From Chionoecetes opilio (lineage: Eukaryota; Arthropoda; Malacostraca; Decapoda; Majidae), in assembly GCA_016584305.1 (NCBI GenBank), contig JACEEZ010001777.1:485354-549353 (forward strand): a stretch of 64,000 nt of DNA, given 5' to 3'. Position numbers and translations under genes: made by a program. The notes below the pieces were generated by a model that saw only the letters and a list, made by a program, of their open reading frames with translations, ran no database searches and was not told the DNA's origin. Below, one piece after another: positions 12,766 to 25,392 of the stretch. Numbering within the stretch: position 1 is the first letter of the stretch; every line of letters starts with the position of its first letter.

Positions 12766-14007
12766 CATGGATGTTAAAGGGGGAGATGCACTGGAGATGA
12801 ATCACAACCAGCATTCACTAGGTTTAGGCAAAGAATAATTCGTGAAACTAGATGTAGGTTACACGTAGCCTACATACGTAACAGGTCCATGATAGCATTA
12901 AACTCCTGACGCACATCGTGAAATGGCTGTGTAGCAAATAGATATCAAATAACAGTTTCATAGTCCCTAAACATTTCAGTTTAATATAAGTCCATTATAG
13001 AGTTAGAAAACAAGCTAGGCATTCTAAGAGCGTCAAACATAAGATATCGATGTGTAATAGACATCACGCTACTACTCTTTGCTGTGCTGCAATAATGCAC
13101 CTGTAACGATATTCCTTGAGCCTGTAAGAGGTAATGAAGTGTACGAACTTTATCTCGGCACATCAAGAAAGAGCTTGGACAGGCGCTACATCGTTTTTGT
13201 GATGGCAAGCAGGGGCGGAGCTTAATAAGTATAATTTTACTCCGGAAGACACTACAAAATACGCCTTATACCTTAGCATGTAGTATATACATCTATCAAT
13301 AATGCAATATATCAGAGGCGTATTTTGTCCATGCCCTTGAAGTAAAATTTTACTTATTTAAGCTCCGCCCACTTACATTTTACTCTTTTGCGTGCATAGA
13401 AAACTGAGCAGATACACTTCGGCAGCGATATTTTACTCTTTTCCTGAAAAATTATACAGTCGTGGGTGTGGGTGGTGGTTTCAAGAGCCTGGCCAATCAG
13501 ATCGCGCGCATGAGAAAATCTTATCAAAACTCCTCCCGTAAAATGTTTCTCTTTTCCTTTAATTCTCATCCAATTCAACATTCATTACATGCGCACGACA
13601 TGCAAAGGATACTGTATTTAATTAATAGTAGGTAAGGAGTAGTAAGGAGTAGAGTAGGTGACTCTTAACAGGTAAGAAGTCACAAATATTAAAATTCTCC
13701 AGCGGACGTCTGGGAAACAAATTTCCCAATCCCTCGAATTTTCAATGTGTCCGAATCTTCGTTGATGCTTGCTGGCTTAGCACCAAAACTGGTGTATTAT
13801 TGCTATAGTATAGTCAAATACTTAAATATATTCATGAGTGATATTACATTTGCAATAGAAATGTATAAATTTGGTATATATGTTATATCACACAAAAAGA
13901 AAGCCTTTTAGAGAACCTATCGCAGGGCACGAATACGAAACATTTCATCAGTCTGATTTAGCTCCAACACGAGTAGGAAGGTCTCGATCTGTGTGTAAAC
14001 CCACGGG

Positions 14008-14428
14008 CCACCACACACCCACCACCATCCAGGCACCCACCCGCCCACCACCACCCACCCACCCACCACCCGCCCACCACACACCCACCCACCACACGCC
14101 CATCACCCATCCGCCCACACCCGCCCACCAACACACACCCACACACGCCCATCACCCATCCGCCCACCACACACCCACACCCACCACACATCCGCCCACC
14201 ACACACCCCACCCACCACACGCCCATCACCCATCCGCCACCACACGCCATCATACATCCGCCCACCACACACCCACCCACCACACGCCCATCACACATCC
14301 GCCCACCACACACCCACCCACCACCCATCCGCCCACCACACACCCACCCACCACACGCCCATCATACATCCGCCCACCACACACCACCCACCACACGTCC
14401 ATCACACACCCGCCCACCACACACCGCC
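14008..14428 (+). repeat. C-rich minisatellite, unit 3
   Basis: Higher-order blocks of roughly 40-70 bp built from CACACGCCCATCACACATCC and GCCCACCACACACCCACC. The other strand could form G-quadruplexes. Confidence 0.85.
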
Positions 14429-15692
14429 ATGGATGTTAACGGGGGAGATGCACTGGAGGATGAATCACAACCAGCATTCATCTAGGTTTAGGCAAAGAAT
14501 AATTTCGTGAAACGTAGATGTAGGTACACGTAGCCTACATACGTACAGGTCCATGATAGCATTAAACATCCTCGACGCACATCGTGAAATGCGTGTAGCA
14601 AATAGATATTCAAATAACAGTTTCATAGCGCCCTAAACATTTCAGTTTAATATCAAGTCCATCTATAGAGTTAGAAAACAATGCTAGGCCATTCTAAGAG
14701 CTCAAAACAATTAGATATCGATGTGTAATACAGACAATCACGCTACTACTCTTTGCTGTGCCTTCAATAATGTCAACCTTAACGATATTCCTTGAGCTCT
14801 CGTAAGAGGTAATGAAGTGTACGACACTTTTACTCTTGGCAACATCAAGAAAGAGCTTTGGCAGCGCTACAATCGTATTTTGTGATGGCAAGCAGGGCGG
14901 AGCTTAAATAAGTATATTTTACTCCGGAAGGACACTACAAAATACGCCTTATACCTATAGCATGTAGGTAGTATACATCTATCAATATCTCAATATATCT
15001 AGAGGCTATTTTGTCCATGCCCTTGGAAGTAAAATTTTACTTATTTAAGCTCCGCCCACTTATATTTTACTCTTTTGCGTGCATAGAAAACTGAGCAGAT
15101 ACACTTCGGCAGCGATATTTTACTCTTTTCCTGAAAAATTATACAGTCGTGGGTGTGGGTGCGTGGTTTCAAGAGCCTGGCCAATCAGATCTGCGCGCAT
15201 GAGAAAATCTTATCAAAACTCCTCCCGTAAATGTTTTCTCTTTTCCTTTAATTCTCATCCAATTCAACATTCATTACATGCGCACGACATGCAAAGGATA
15301 CTGTATTTAATTAATAGTAGGTAAGGAGTAGTAAGGAGTAGAGTAGGTGACTCTTAACAGGTAAGAAGTCACAAATATTAAAATTCTCCAGCGACGTCTG
15401 GGAACAAATTTCCCAATCCCTCGAACATTTTTTCAATGGTGTCGAATCTTCGTTGATGCTTGCTGGCTTAGCACCAAAAACTGGTGTATTATTGCTATAG
15501 TATAGTCAAATACTTAAATATATTCATGAGTGATATTACATTTGCAATAGAAATGTATAAATTTGGTATATATGTTATATCACACAAAAGAAAGCCTTTT
15601 AGAGAACCTATCGCAGGGCACGAATACGAACATTTCATCAGTCTGATTTAGCTCCAACACGAGTAGGAAGGTCTCGATCTGTGTGTAACCCA

Positions 15693-16110
15693 CGGGCCAC
15701 CACACACCCACACCACCCAGGCACCACCGCCACCACCACCACCCACCCACCACCCGCCCACCACACAACCCACCCCACCACACGCCCATCACCCATCCGC
15801 CCACCACCGCCCACCACACACACACCACCACACGCCCATCACCATCCGCCCACCACACACCCACCCACCACACAATCCGCCCACCACACACCCACCACCA
15901 CACGCCCATCACCCATCCGCCCACCACACGCCCATCATACATCCGCCCACCACACACCCACCCACCACACGCCCATCACACATCCGCCCCACACACACCC
16001 ACCCACCACCCATCCGCCACCACACACCCACCCACCACACGCCCATCATACATCCGCCCACCACCACACCCACCCACCACACGTCCATCACACACCCGCC
16101 CACCACACAC
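15693..16110 (+). repeat. C-rich minisatellite, unit 4
   Basis: Same higher-order block pattern as unit 3 (14008-14428), with small losses of single C or A bases. Confidence 0.85.
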
Positions 16111-17379
16111 CCGCCCATGGATGTAAACGGGGAGATGCACTGGAGGATGAATCACAACCAGCATTCATCTAGGTTTAGGCAAAGAATAATTCGTGAAACG
16201 TAGATGTAGGTACACGTAGCCTACATACGTACAGGTCCATGATAGCATTAAACATCCTCGACGCACATCGTGAAATGGCTGTGTAGCAAAATAGATATTC
16301 AAATAAACAGTTCATAGCGCCCTAAACATTTCAGTTTAATATAAAGTCCATCTATAGAGTTAGAAAACAATGCTAGGCCATTCTAAGAGCTCAAAACAAT
16401 TAGATATCGATGTGTAATACAGACAATCACGCTACTACTCTTTGCTGTGCCTTCAATAATGTCAACCTTAACGATATTCCTTGAGCCTCTGTAAGAGGTA
16501 ATGAAGTGTACGACACTTTTACTCTCGGCAACATCAAGAAAGAGCTTTGGCAGCGCTACAATCGTATTTTGTGATGGCAAGCAGGGGCGGAGCTTAAATA
16601 AGTATAATTTTACTCCGGAAGGACACTACAAAATACGCCTTATACCTATAGCATGTAGGTAGTATACATCTATCAATATCTCAATATATCTAGAGGCGTA
16701 TTTTGTCCATGCCCTTGGAAGTAAAATTTTACTTATTTAAGCTCCGCCCACTTATATTTTACTCTTTTGCGTGCATAGAAAACTGAGCAGATACACTTCG
16801 GCAGCGATATTTTACTCTTTTCCTGAAAAATTATACAGTCGTGGGTGTGGGTGGTGGTTTCAAGAGCCTGGCCAATCAGATCGCGCGCATGAGAAAATCT
16901 TATCAAAACTCCTCCCGTAAATGTTTCTCTTTTCCTTTAATTCTCATCCAATTCAACATTCATTACATGCGCACGACATGCAAAGGATACTGTATTTAAT
17001 TAATAGTAGGTAAGGAGTAGTAAGGAGTAGAGTAGGTGACTCTTAACAGGTAAGAAGTCACAAATATTAAAATTCTCCAGCGACGTCTGGGAACAAATTT
17101 CCCAATCCCTCGAATTTTTCAATGTGTCCGAATCTTCGTTGATGCTTGCTGGCTTAGCACCAAAACTGGTGTATTATTGCTATAGTATAGTCAAATACTT
17201 AAATATATTCATGAGTGATATTACATTTGCAATAGAAATGTATAAATTGGTATATATGTTATATCACACAAAAAGAAAGCCTTTAGAGAACCTATCGCAG
17301 GGCACGAATACGAACATTTCATCAGTCTGATTTAGCTCCAACACGAGTAGGAAGGTCTCGATCTGTGTAACCCACGGGC

Positions 17380-17800
17380 CACCACACACCCACCACCACC
17401 CAGGACACCACCCGCCCACACCACCCACCCACCACACACCCGCCCACCACACCCCACCCACCACACGCCCATCACCCATCCGCCCACCACCCGCCCACCA
17501 CACACACACCCACCACACGCCATCACCCATCCGCCCACACACACCCACCCACCCACCACACATCCGCCCACCACACACCCACCCACCACACGCCCATCAC
17601 CCATCCGCCACCACACGCCCATCATACATCCGCCCACCACACACCACACCACCACACGCCCATCACACATCCGCCCACCACACACCCACCCACCACCCAT
17701 CCGCCCACCACACACCCACCCACCACACGCCCATCATACATCCGCCCACCACACACCCACCCACCACACGTCCATCACACACCCGCCCACCACACACCCG
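17380..17800 (+). repeat. C-rich minisatellite, unit 5
   Basis: The last block of the array. It ends in CCCGCCCATGGATGTTAAACG, the same exit sequence as the other units. Confidence 0.85.
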
Positions 17801-18374
17801 CCCATGGATGTTAAACGGGGGAAGTGCACTGGAGGATGAATCACAACCAGCATTCATCTAGGTTTAGGCAAAGAATAATTCGTGAAACGTAGATGTAGGT
17901 ACACGTAGCCTACATACGTACAGGTCCATGATAGCATTAAACATCCTCGACGCACATCGTGAAATGGCTGTGTAGCAAATAGATATTCAAATAACAGTTT
18001 CATAGCGCCCTAAACATTTCAGTTTAATATCAAGTCCATCTATAGAGTTAGAAAACAATGCTAGGCCATTCTAAGAGCTCAAAATAATTAGATATCGATG
18101 TGTAATACAGACAATCACGCTACTACTCTTTGCTGTGCCTTCAATAATGTCAACCTTAACGATATTCCTTGAGCCTCTGTAAGAGGTAATGAAGTGTACG
18201 ACACTTTTACTCTCGGCAACATCAAGAAAGAGCTTTGGCAGCGCTACAATCGTATTTTGTGATGGCAAGCAGGGGCGGAGCTTAAATAAGTATAATTTTA
18301 CTCCGGAAGGACACTACAAAATACGCCTTATACCAAGAAAAAATTGGAGTTTAAGAGAAAACAAGAGGTTAGGC

Positions 18375-18740
18375 AACAAGGTGGCTGTTTCTGCTGCCAA
18401 GATGGCCGTCATATGTAAACATCACCCCCCTCCCGCAGTCCCACTGCCGCTCTCCACTGTAAATGGATGGGAGACAGGGTAGGCCTTAATACCACCTCGA
18501 TCCCTCAATCCTCACCCCTGTATCTCTATGGATAAGGAAATTGTAAACTGTAAATGGAATGAGTGCTAGTTAAAGGTTGCAATGGTACCAGTAGACAGGA
18601 CAGAAGCCTTCCACACATCACACCAAGACCCATCACAGCGCCACAACTTCATCTGCCCTCAAGGCCGAATCCCACCATACCATCATGCCTTGACCTGTAC
18701 CTTCCTGAGGAAGACCAATCAACCCTCGCGACTGTGATAG
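18375..18740 (+). pseudogene. LINE RNase H-region fragment inside the TIR element
   Basis: GGCAACAAGGTGGCTG, then TCTGCTGCCAAGATGGCC, corresponds to codons for GNEVADSAARMA in the open fragment at 55878-56582. The later CTTCCTGAGGAAGACCAATC corresponds to its C-terminal FLRKTGQ. The middle is deleted and frames are broken. The same passenger occurs in the related copies at 36419, 42187 and 45337. Confidence 0.7.
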
Positions 18741-19724
18741 ATTCACAGGTGTAAACCATGGCGAATATCTTCGATCCCGACATCGGTGCCCTTCAACAAT
18801 AACAAAAAGTTAGAGATGGTTGGTTACCTTACAGTGTTACCTTAATATCTTGCTAAATTTTTTGTTATAGGGCAACAACCGATTTTCGAGGCCGAAACTT
18901 AGTTTTCCTGAATAGTTTTGATGTGTTTTGAATTAATTTGTCTCTAGTTTTTGTCGGAAATCAATGTTTGTTTACATATGTGGGGGGGGGGGTGCCCGCC
19001 CTACCCCTCCAGGCCAGCCCCGCAAATATTGCTAAGGTTCACACTGCCATAGTATTGGTAATTTTCATTTCATCTCTATATCTTCTTACTAAACCAAACC
19101 CCACCTCTAACCTAACCTAATCTGATTTAACCTAACTTAACTTTCTGGCTGAAATACCGGTAGATTTTCGGTAGTACATGTAATGCCATTAATATTCGAT
19201 TGTGCCATGGGAAATGGGGCTCAAAATACACAGAATGAAGAAAGATACACGATAACGGAGGTACGATCCTAGGACTTTTGAAAGCCCACTACCGAAATAA
19301 TACCGTTATCTTTACTGAAAATTTTCCACAAAGTCTAAACACATAGCAGAAAAGCAACAAAGGTATACCTACAACATTAAATCTAAGCTATATGTCATAG
19401 CTAGCAAAATATTAGAATATCAATTCGTGGAGCATCCTGCAATAAATGATGACCGATTTTGGTTACCCTACACATTCTCTTTACATTTCAACTAGTATAA
19501 TTTTTCATTCACATTCACTGCACTGTGAATATTGTATTTGGGTACATGCTCAAAATCATTTGTTTTCCCCTATAAAGCCTTTTTTTTTTTTTTACTGTTA
19601 ATAAATTCACGAAAAGTAAATATGTCCTCAAAACACTAATATTTTTTTTCTCAAAATATTTATATAAAATACGGGTGCGTCTTATGCGGAGGTGCGTCTT
19701 ATGCGCCGGCAAATACGGTATATA

Positions 19725-20339
<615 letters not shown>

Positions 20340-20696
20340 CCGATGCCATTACCCACCCCCGGACATTTATCCTACTCTAGTATTTACTGTCCGCAACCGA
20401 AAATATCAACTACCCCGCCGCGGGACTTTTACATCCGTTTGGGGCATGCAGCCACCTGGCGGGAGGCAGCAAAAAGTGTTCAATAGTCTCAAGAGACGTT
20501 CCTGCACCAGGAGCAGGGGGGGTCAGGGCCCGTATTTATAATACTTAGGGGGTTTCCCATAGCGGACAAAATGGCGAAGTTCGCCATAAGTCCCGAAAAA
20601 TTCCATAAGTGCTCGTGTTTTCCCATAAGTGCCCATAAGCGCTAGGGGATTTTCCGGAGGTCCCAAAAGGATCCTTATGTTGACATAAGCCGTCAA

Positions 20697-20965
20697 CATG
20701 GCAGCAAAACAACTCTTCCGTCAGCGCCAACTCAGGCATTTTCGTGCCAGAAGAGACGTTCTGGGCTAAGTGAATGACGAAAAACTTGTCAAGAGGTATC
20801 CGCTGAACCATGAGGGAATTATGTATGTCCTCCTCGTAAGTGCATTCCTCCAGATAAATAAAAAAGGAACCATACACTGACAGCGGGAATGAAAATTATA
20901 AACATTATGATTGTTTCCTCGCCACTGGCAAGATGCAGCAGGCACTGAGCAGTGCACTGCTGCAG
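20697..20965 (+). pseudogene. Decayed Harbinger-like transposase N-terminus
   Basis: ATG at 20697 gives MAAKQLFRQRQLRHFRARRD, then a stop, then VNDEKLVKRYPLNHEGIMYV in the same frame. Later FLATGKMQQALSSALL appears at about 20917-20965. The charged start, the (d)DEkLvkRYrl..e.i.yv stretch and the FLATG motif are how many Harbinger transposases begin. The DDE core was not found. The call rests on motif resemblance. Confidence 0.45.
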
Positions 20966-22631
20966 TGATGACCATGCAGCTGGAGGGGGACAGGGAAAAT
21001 GCTTGCTCAAGGCCGTCCATGGTAATACTCTCGTGTACCCAAGTTCTGTGCGAGACAACAATCGAGAATTCTCACCAACGGAAATTTTCGACACAGTTCC
21101 ACTTCAAACTAATAAAATGAAAGGATGAATAAAGGGTTTTCTTTGGGTTTATTTGACAACATTTTTTAAAGGCATTATTATTTTCTATTTAGTATTGATG
21201 TTTATAAAAAATTTTTGCTCTTGTTTTTGGCCAGAAATGAAGGTAAAGTTTTGTTTTACCTACGCAGTCATATCTACCTTCTGGAGGGCTATCATTTCAG
21301 CTTCAGCACGTAGTAGAGATATTACTTCCGGGAAAAAACAAAAATGTAATACTTGGAAACAAGGTTAATTTTTACACTAGGCCCCAAAATTCCCTACACA
21401 ATTGGGAGTTTCTTTCTGGTTACCTTAATGGATTCTAAGAAACTCTCAATGATTTTTCTGTCGGCAAATCATTACTTTGGAGATATCAAATGTTTTTAGT
21501 AAGAACGTATATGACATAAAATTAAGTAACCGAACCCCCCTTTTAGATTCACTAACCTAACCTAATGTAACGTAACCTCACCTTTAGATTCACAACCTAA
21601 CTCCACCTTTAGATTCACTAACCTAACCTAACTCACTTTTAACCTTCTAACAAAAGCCAATCCTCATTGGAAAGTGTCCACGGCAAGGGAAGAAAAGCAG
21701 AGGCGATGCAAGTCAAAAGAGGAAGAAGAGTGAGACGAAACGTAAACACTTGTCTTTCTCCTCCCTATAAATAACAGGTATTGTTGTAGTGTTTACCCAT
21801 ACTCCCCCTTCTCCCCCAAAACAAGTTTGGGCACCTTGGGGATATGCGGGATATTTGGCGGGGGTACAAATGTGCGTTGCAACCACATAGTTATTGAGTT
21901 AGGTAGTGGCGTAAAATTCCTAGATCTAGGAAAATTGACTGAATTTCTTCAGTCAAGAAACGTGTGGACCTGCTGACGATCCTCACAAACAGAATGACCG
22001 GAGTATCGAGTCCACCCCACCCCCCATTAAGAAGCAAGATAAAACAAATTTGGTTACCGGCCCCGAGGGCCGGTCGGGGGGCCCCATTAGGTTAGGTTAG
22101 TTTAAATCGGGTGATTATCGCTAAGTTAGGAAATGATTATCGGGTGATTATCGCTGTTAGGATAGATTATCGGGGGTAAAAGGGGGGCAGAGCCCCTCGC
22201 TAGGAGGTTAGGTTTAATTTGCTTAGGTTTAGGTTAGATTACGAGGGGGCCTTGTAATCTCGGAGCTTGAAGGTTAGGTAAATTTTCCCATATCTAGGAA
22301 AAGTACCTTAGATATAGGTCATTTTGACTCCTACACAAACTCTAAAAATACGTGTTTTCGACGCATTATTTAGTCCCCACCCTCAAACCCCGCTTTCCCC
22401 ACAGGTCCCCAAGCTTGTTTGGGCAAGGGGGAGGTATGGGCAAACGCTAGAAACTTACCAAATAAATCATATTTCCAAATGTAAGGGCGGAAGGGTGACA
22501 GAAGGATACACACAATTTTAAACCATGTAGTAAAGGGGGAGAAAGAAACAATAGCCAGGGAGGAAGTGATGATCAGGCAGAGATACGGCAGTATACGTAG
22601 CTACAGATACGGCAGTATCTATACCCAGCTA
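20966..22631. other. Noncoding interior of the Harbinger-like element
   Basis: Contains short AACCTAACCT and TTAGGTTAGG runs (21550-21640, 22085-22100) and an imperfect inverted pair: GTGTTTACCCATACTCCCCC at 21790 against the complement of GGGGGAGGTATGGGCAAACG at 22428. A second inverted pair links CACTTGTCTTTCTCCTCCC (21748) with sequence near 24310-24335. No ORF of known family. Confidence 0.5.
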
Positions 22632-22730
22632 CAGTAAAACCCTTATACTCGGCACGATAGGGCTCTGGCCCTTGCCGAGTTATTCAATGTGCCGAGTTAT
22701 TAAATGTCCTCCTCTGATATGGGTTATATA

Positions 22731-22766
<36 letters not shown>

Positions 22767-24059
22767 AAATCCAGTCCTGTAAAAGCAAAAAAAGGCTACA
22801 CTTACCAGTGAAGGGGTTTAGAAGGGTGCTGGATTTGATATCAAACTCAGCACAAATAGCACACATGGACGCACCTGCATCCATCCTTGCCAGCACTTTC
22901 ACCTTTTCTGTAGCTCAGGCTCTTAATTTCATTCCCTTCCTGCTGGAGACCCCCTTTGGGCGTGAGGGGAGTGACATCTTGACTACAGTACTGTATGATG
23001 AAATCCCAAAACACGTAAATAGGTGGCAAATTAAGCAAAGATCGGGAACCAGTGCGTAGGCTGAGCCGTGTTTTTGTCTTTCCAAGCACCGTCTTGGATT
23101 ACAAAAACCCAATCCAATAACACTTGCTGAAATGTGTTTTTAAAATACTCTGTGATTTTGTTTGCAATGTTTTGCTTTGATTATTATTTCGGCTCCTACC
23201 AAGTTTGTTGTGTTTTTGAAGCAGAAACCAATCCTTTTTCAATTTCGACAAAAAAGGGAATTCGTATCCAAGACGGTGCTTTGACGACATAAACACGGCT
23301 CAGCAGCTGACAGCCTACACGCTGGTTCCCGACCTTTGCTTTACTTTGCCACCTATTTTACGTTTTTGGGATTACATCATACAGTACTGTATATCAAGAT
23401 GTCAGCTCCATCACGCAAGGTGTCTCCAGCAGAAGGGGAATGAAATTGAAGAGCCTGAGCTTGCAGGAAAGACAAAAGGACAAAAATACGACTTTATGCG
23501 ACTGACGATATGCAGAGTGTAAGTGAAGAGATGCAGTTTAACATCAATATGCCGAGATACATTATTTTTTGCCAACTTTTCTGTTTACTTTGTTCACAGA
23601 AGAGGTTGTGAGGGAAAGGGATATGCCGAGTAAAAACCCTGAGATGCATTTTTAGGTGAGGCGGTAGCAGAGTGGTTAGCGTCCCGAGTGGCGTTCTCGA
23701 AGCCCCAGTTCGATCCCGAGTGAGACCCATAATCCACTTGAAATTTTTTTGGGCCCGTCGAGTGGCCTAAGAAAACCCACATGCCCTGTCCATTAAACTC
23801 TACCTTCGACTTGAGTGCATGGGAGGACACGGGGCGGCATGAGCCTCTAATCACAGGCGTCACTATAAAAATCCTGCCTGCGCCACCACGGGCGAGGGCC
23901 AACCATCACAGCCCCGAGTGAGCCTCCAGGGCCTATCATTCCACCCCTGGAGCTCACTGCCTACATGTGCTTGGGCATAGGTGTGTGGTGTGTGTGTGTG
24001 GGGGTGTGTGTGGGTGTGGGGTGTTGTGGTGTGTTGTTTTGGTGTGTGTGTGTGGTGTG

Positions 24060-24098
<39 letters not shown>

Positions 24099-24168
24099 TT
24101 AGTCTTTGCCATGCCGAGTTATATAAAATTCCCGAGTTATACAGTGCCGAGTTATAAGGGTTTTACTG
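22632..24168. mobile_element. Pogo-like TIR element, CAGTAAAACCCTTATA family
   Basis: The left end CAGTAAAACCCTTATACTCGG and right end CCGAGTTATAAGGGTTTTACTG are inverted repeats flanked by TA, with repeated TGCCGAGTTAT motifs inside each end. A second copy is at 53572-54551. This one contains a long A tract (22733-22764) and a SINE-A insertion (23657-24096). Transposase coding is not recognisable. Confidence 0.85.
23657..24096 (+). repeat. SINE-A, full copy with tRNA-like head
   Basis: The head GAGGCGGTAGCAGAGTGG plus TTAGCGTC fits a polymerase III A box, and AGTTCGATCCCGAG fits a B box. The conserved body follows (CCTAAGAAAACCCACATG, GCCACCACGGGCGAGG, CTCCAGGGCCTATCATTCC), then (GT)n and an A tract of about 30. 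It is a tRNA-derived SINE and not a working tRNA: no CCA-type acceptor pairing is seen and the sequence continues without a break. Confidence 0.85.
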
Positions 24169-25014
24169 TATATTTTATACTGCCGTATCTGCCTGGCCAT
24201 CACTCCTCCCTGGTTTTTGCCCCTTTCCCTTCTGTACTACGGGTTTACCTGTTGTGTTTCCTTCCTTCACCCTTCTACCATTACTTGTGGAGATATAACA
24301 TATTATTTATAGGGAGGAGAGAGACAAGTGTTTTACATCGTCCCCGCGTAAATCTTTTCTACGGATCTTATTTACACGTATAAGTATATGAATTAATCTT
24401 TAATATTGCTTTATTTTCAGTTCGTAAGGTTCTCACATAGTTTACTGCTCATATTTTAGTGATTTCAAGCGTTATTTCATGATCTAAGAGACATTTTTTG
24501 GGTAAAGTAAAAGCTACGTTTAGCGGGAAGTATGTCAGCAGGGAAATGCTAGACCCATAGCTATGGCGGAAATTTGCTCCATAACATAGAAATCTTATGG
24601 GCAACTTTTTGTTATGTCGAACCTTATGGAATCCCATAGCCTTATTTTAAAAACCGGGCCAGGGACTAACTGAGGCTGTGCAGGTGAACCGTGAAGTTTT
24701 GTGTTTCCCCAAAAGTAAACAATACGACCGCTGAGCATGCTGCCACCTGGCGGGAGGCAGCAGAAAGTGTTCAATAGTCTCCCGAAATTTCTTGCACCGG
24801 GGCAGTGGGAGTCGGTGACTGACGGAGGCCGTGCAGGTGAAACCCTGAATTTTGTGTGCCCAAAAGTAAACAATACGTCCGCTGAGCATGCTGCCACATG
24901 GCGGGAGGCGCGGACACTGACCCGGGGTGACAGGAAACGCTCGGACCGCCGAACAACTTGGTCAATTTACGAACATGACCAGGCATTTCAACTTTAAAAA
25001 AAAAAAAAAAAAAA

Positions 25015-25019
25015 AAGGG

Positions 25020-25059
<40 letters not shown>
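25015..25059. repeat. A-rich tract
   Basis: About 60 A residues with a short GGG interruption inside the right part of the TIR element. The related copy at 36270 has only short A runs here, so the length is unreliable. Confidence 0.8.
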
Positions 25060-25061
<2 letters not shown>

Positions 25062-25159
25062 CCCGAGGGCTGACATATCCCCGGACCTCGGATTTTGTCC
25101 AGCAAATCCGTATCCGGGAAATCGAGGGCCGGGAAATCGAGGTTTGTTTTGTGTGTGTG

Positions 25160-25193
25160 TGTGATATATAATATATATATATATATAATATAT

Positions 25194-25258
<65 letters not shown>

Positions 25259-25392
25259 TATATATATAATATATATATATTATATATAATATTTTTAAAA
25301 TATTATATAAAATATATATATATATTATAATATATATATATAATTTTATATAATATATATATATATATATATAATATATATATATATATATA
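25160..25392. repeat. (TA)n microsatellite
   Basis: An imperfect TA repeat between the element ending near 25155 and the Tigger-like element starting at 25393. Confidence 0.95.

Larger units (their letters stand above)
10051..18331 (+). repeat. Tandem array of five TIR-bounded 1.6-1.7 kb units
   Basis: Unit starts (GGCGTATTTTGTCCATGCCC and variants) lie at 10054, 11677, 13317, 15003 and 16695, giving periods of about 1623, 1640, 1686, 1692 and 1636 bp. Each unit begins AGGCGTATTTTG and ends CAAAATACGCCTTATA, and about 55 bp at the two ends are imperfect inverted repeats. Between units lies a linker of about 60 bp (ACCTATAGCATGTAGG ... CAATATATCTAGA). Units 3-5 are nearly identical. Units 1-2 differ mostly by small indels in homopolymers. 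Every unit carries a C-rich minisatellite of about 400 bp. No coding sequence of known family is present. Confidence 0.85.
9833..19718 (+). mobile_element. CCGTATTTGCCGG-family TIR element interrupted by a satellite array
   Basis: The left end CGTATTTGCCGGCGCATAAG (9833) and the right end CTTATGCGCCGGCAAATACGG (to 19718) are inverted repeats flanked by TA. Left segment 9833-10050 and right segment 18332-19718 together match the uninterrupted sequence of the related copy at 42187-44413. The 8.3 kb between them is the tandem array described separately. The right segment contains a LINE RNase H fragment (18375-18740), a deleted Harbinger-like insertion (18665-18697), and runs of AACCTAACCT near 19108. 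Confidence 0.85.
20523..24662 (+). mobile_element. PIF/Harbinger-like element
   Basis: The left end GGGCCCGTATTTATAATAC and the right end TTTTAAAAACCGGGCC are imperfect inverted repeats. The flanks join to GGTCAGGGACTAAC, matching the uninterrupted site at about 35938-35950, consistent with a short (about 3-bp) target duplication. A decayed Harbinger-type transposase start lies at 20697-20960. The interior holds short AACCTAACCT runs and a separate TIR element at 22632-24168. Confidence 0.6.

Noticed and set aside
14040..14420. CRISPR-like regular spacing of CGCCCATCACACATCCGCCC
   Set aside because: Units abut and vary as a minisatellite, with no unique spacers, no cas genes, and a eukaryotic context.
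21550..22100. Telomere (TTAGG)n
   Set aside because: Only two or three units at a time, in both orientations and with other pentamers; also found inside TIR elements at 19108 and 45950. This is not a telomeric array.
23657..23735. tRNA gene
   Set aside because: A and B boxes are present, but there is no acceptor-stem pairing, the sequence continues into a conserved 300-bp body with a repeat tail, and many copies exist. It is a SINE.
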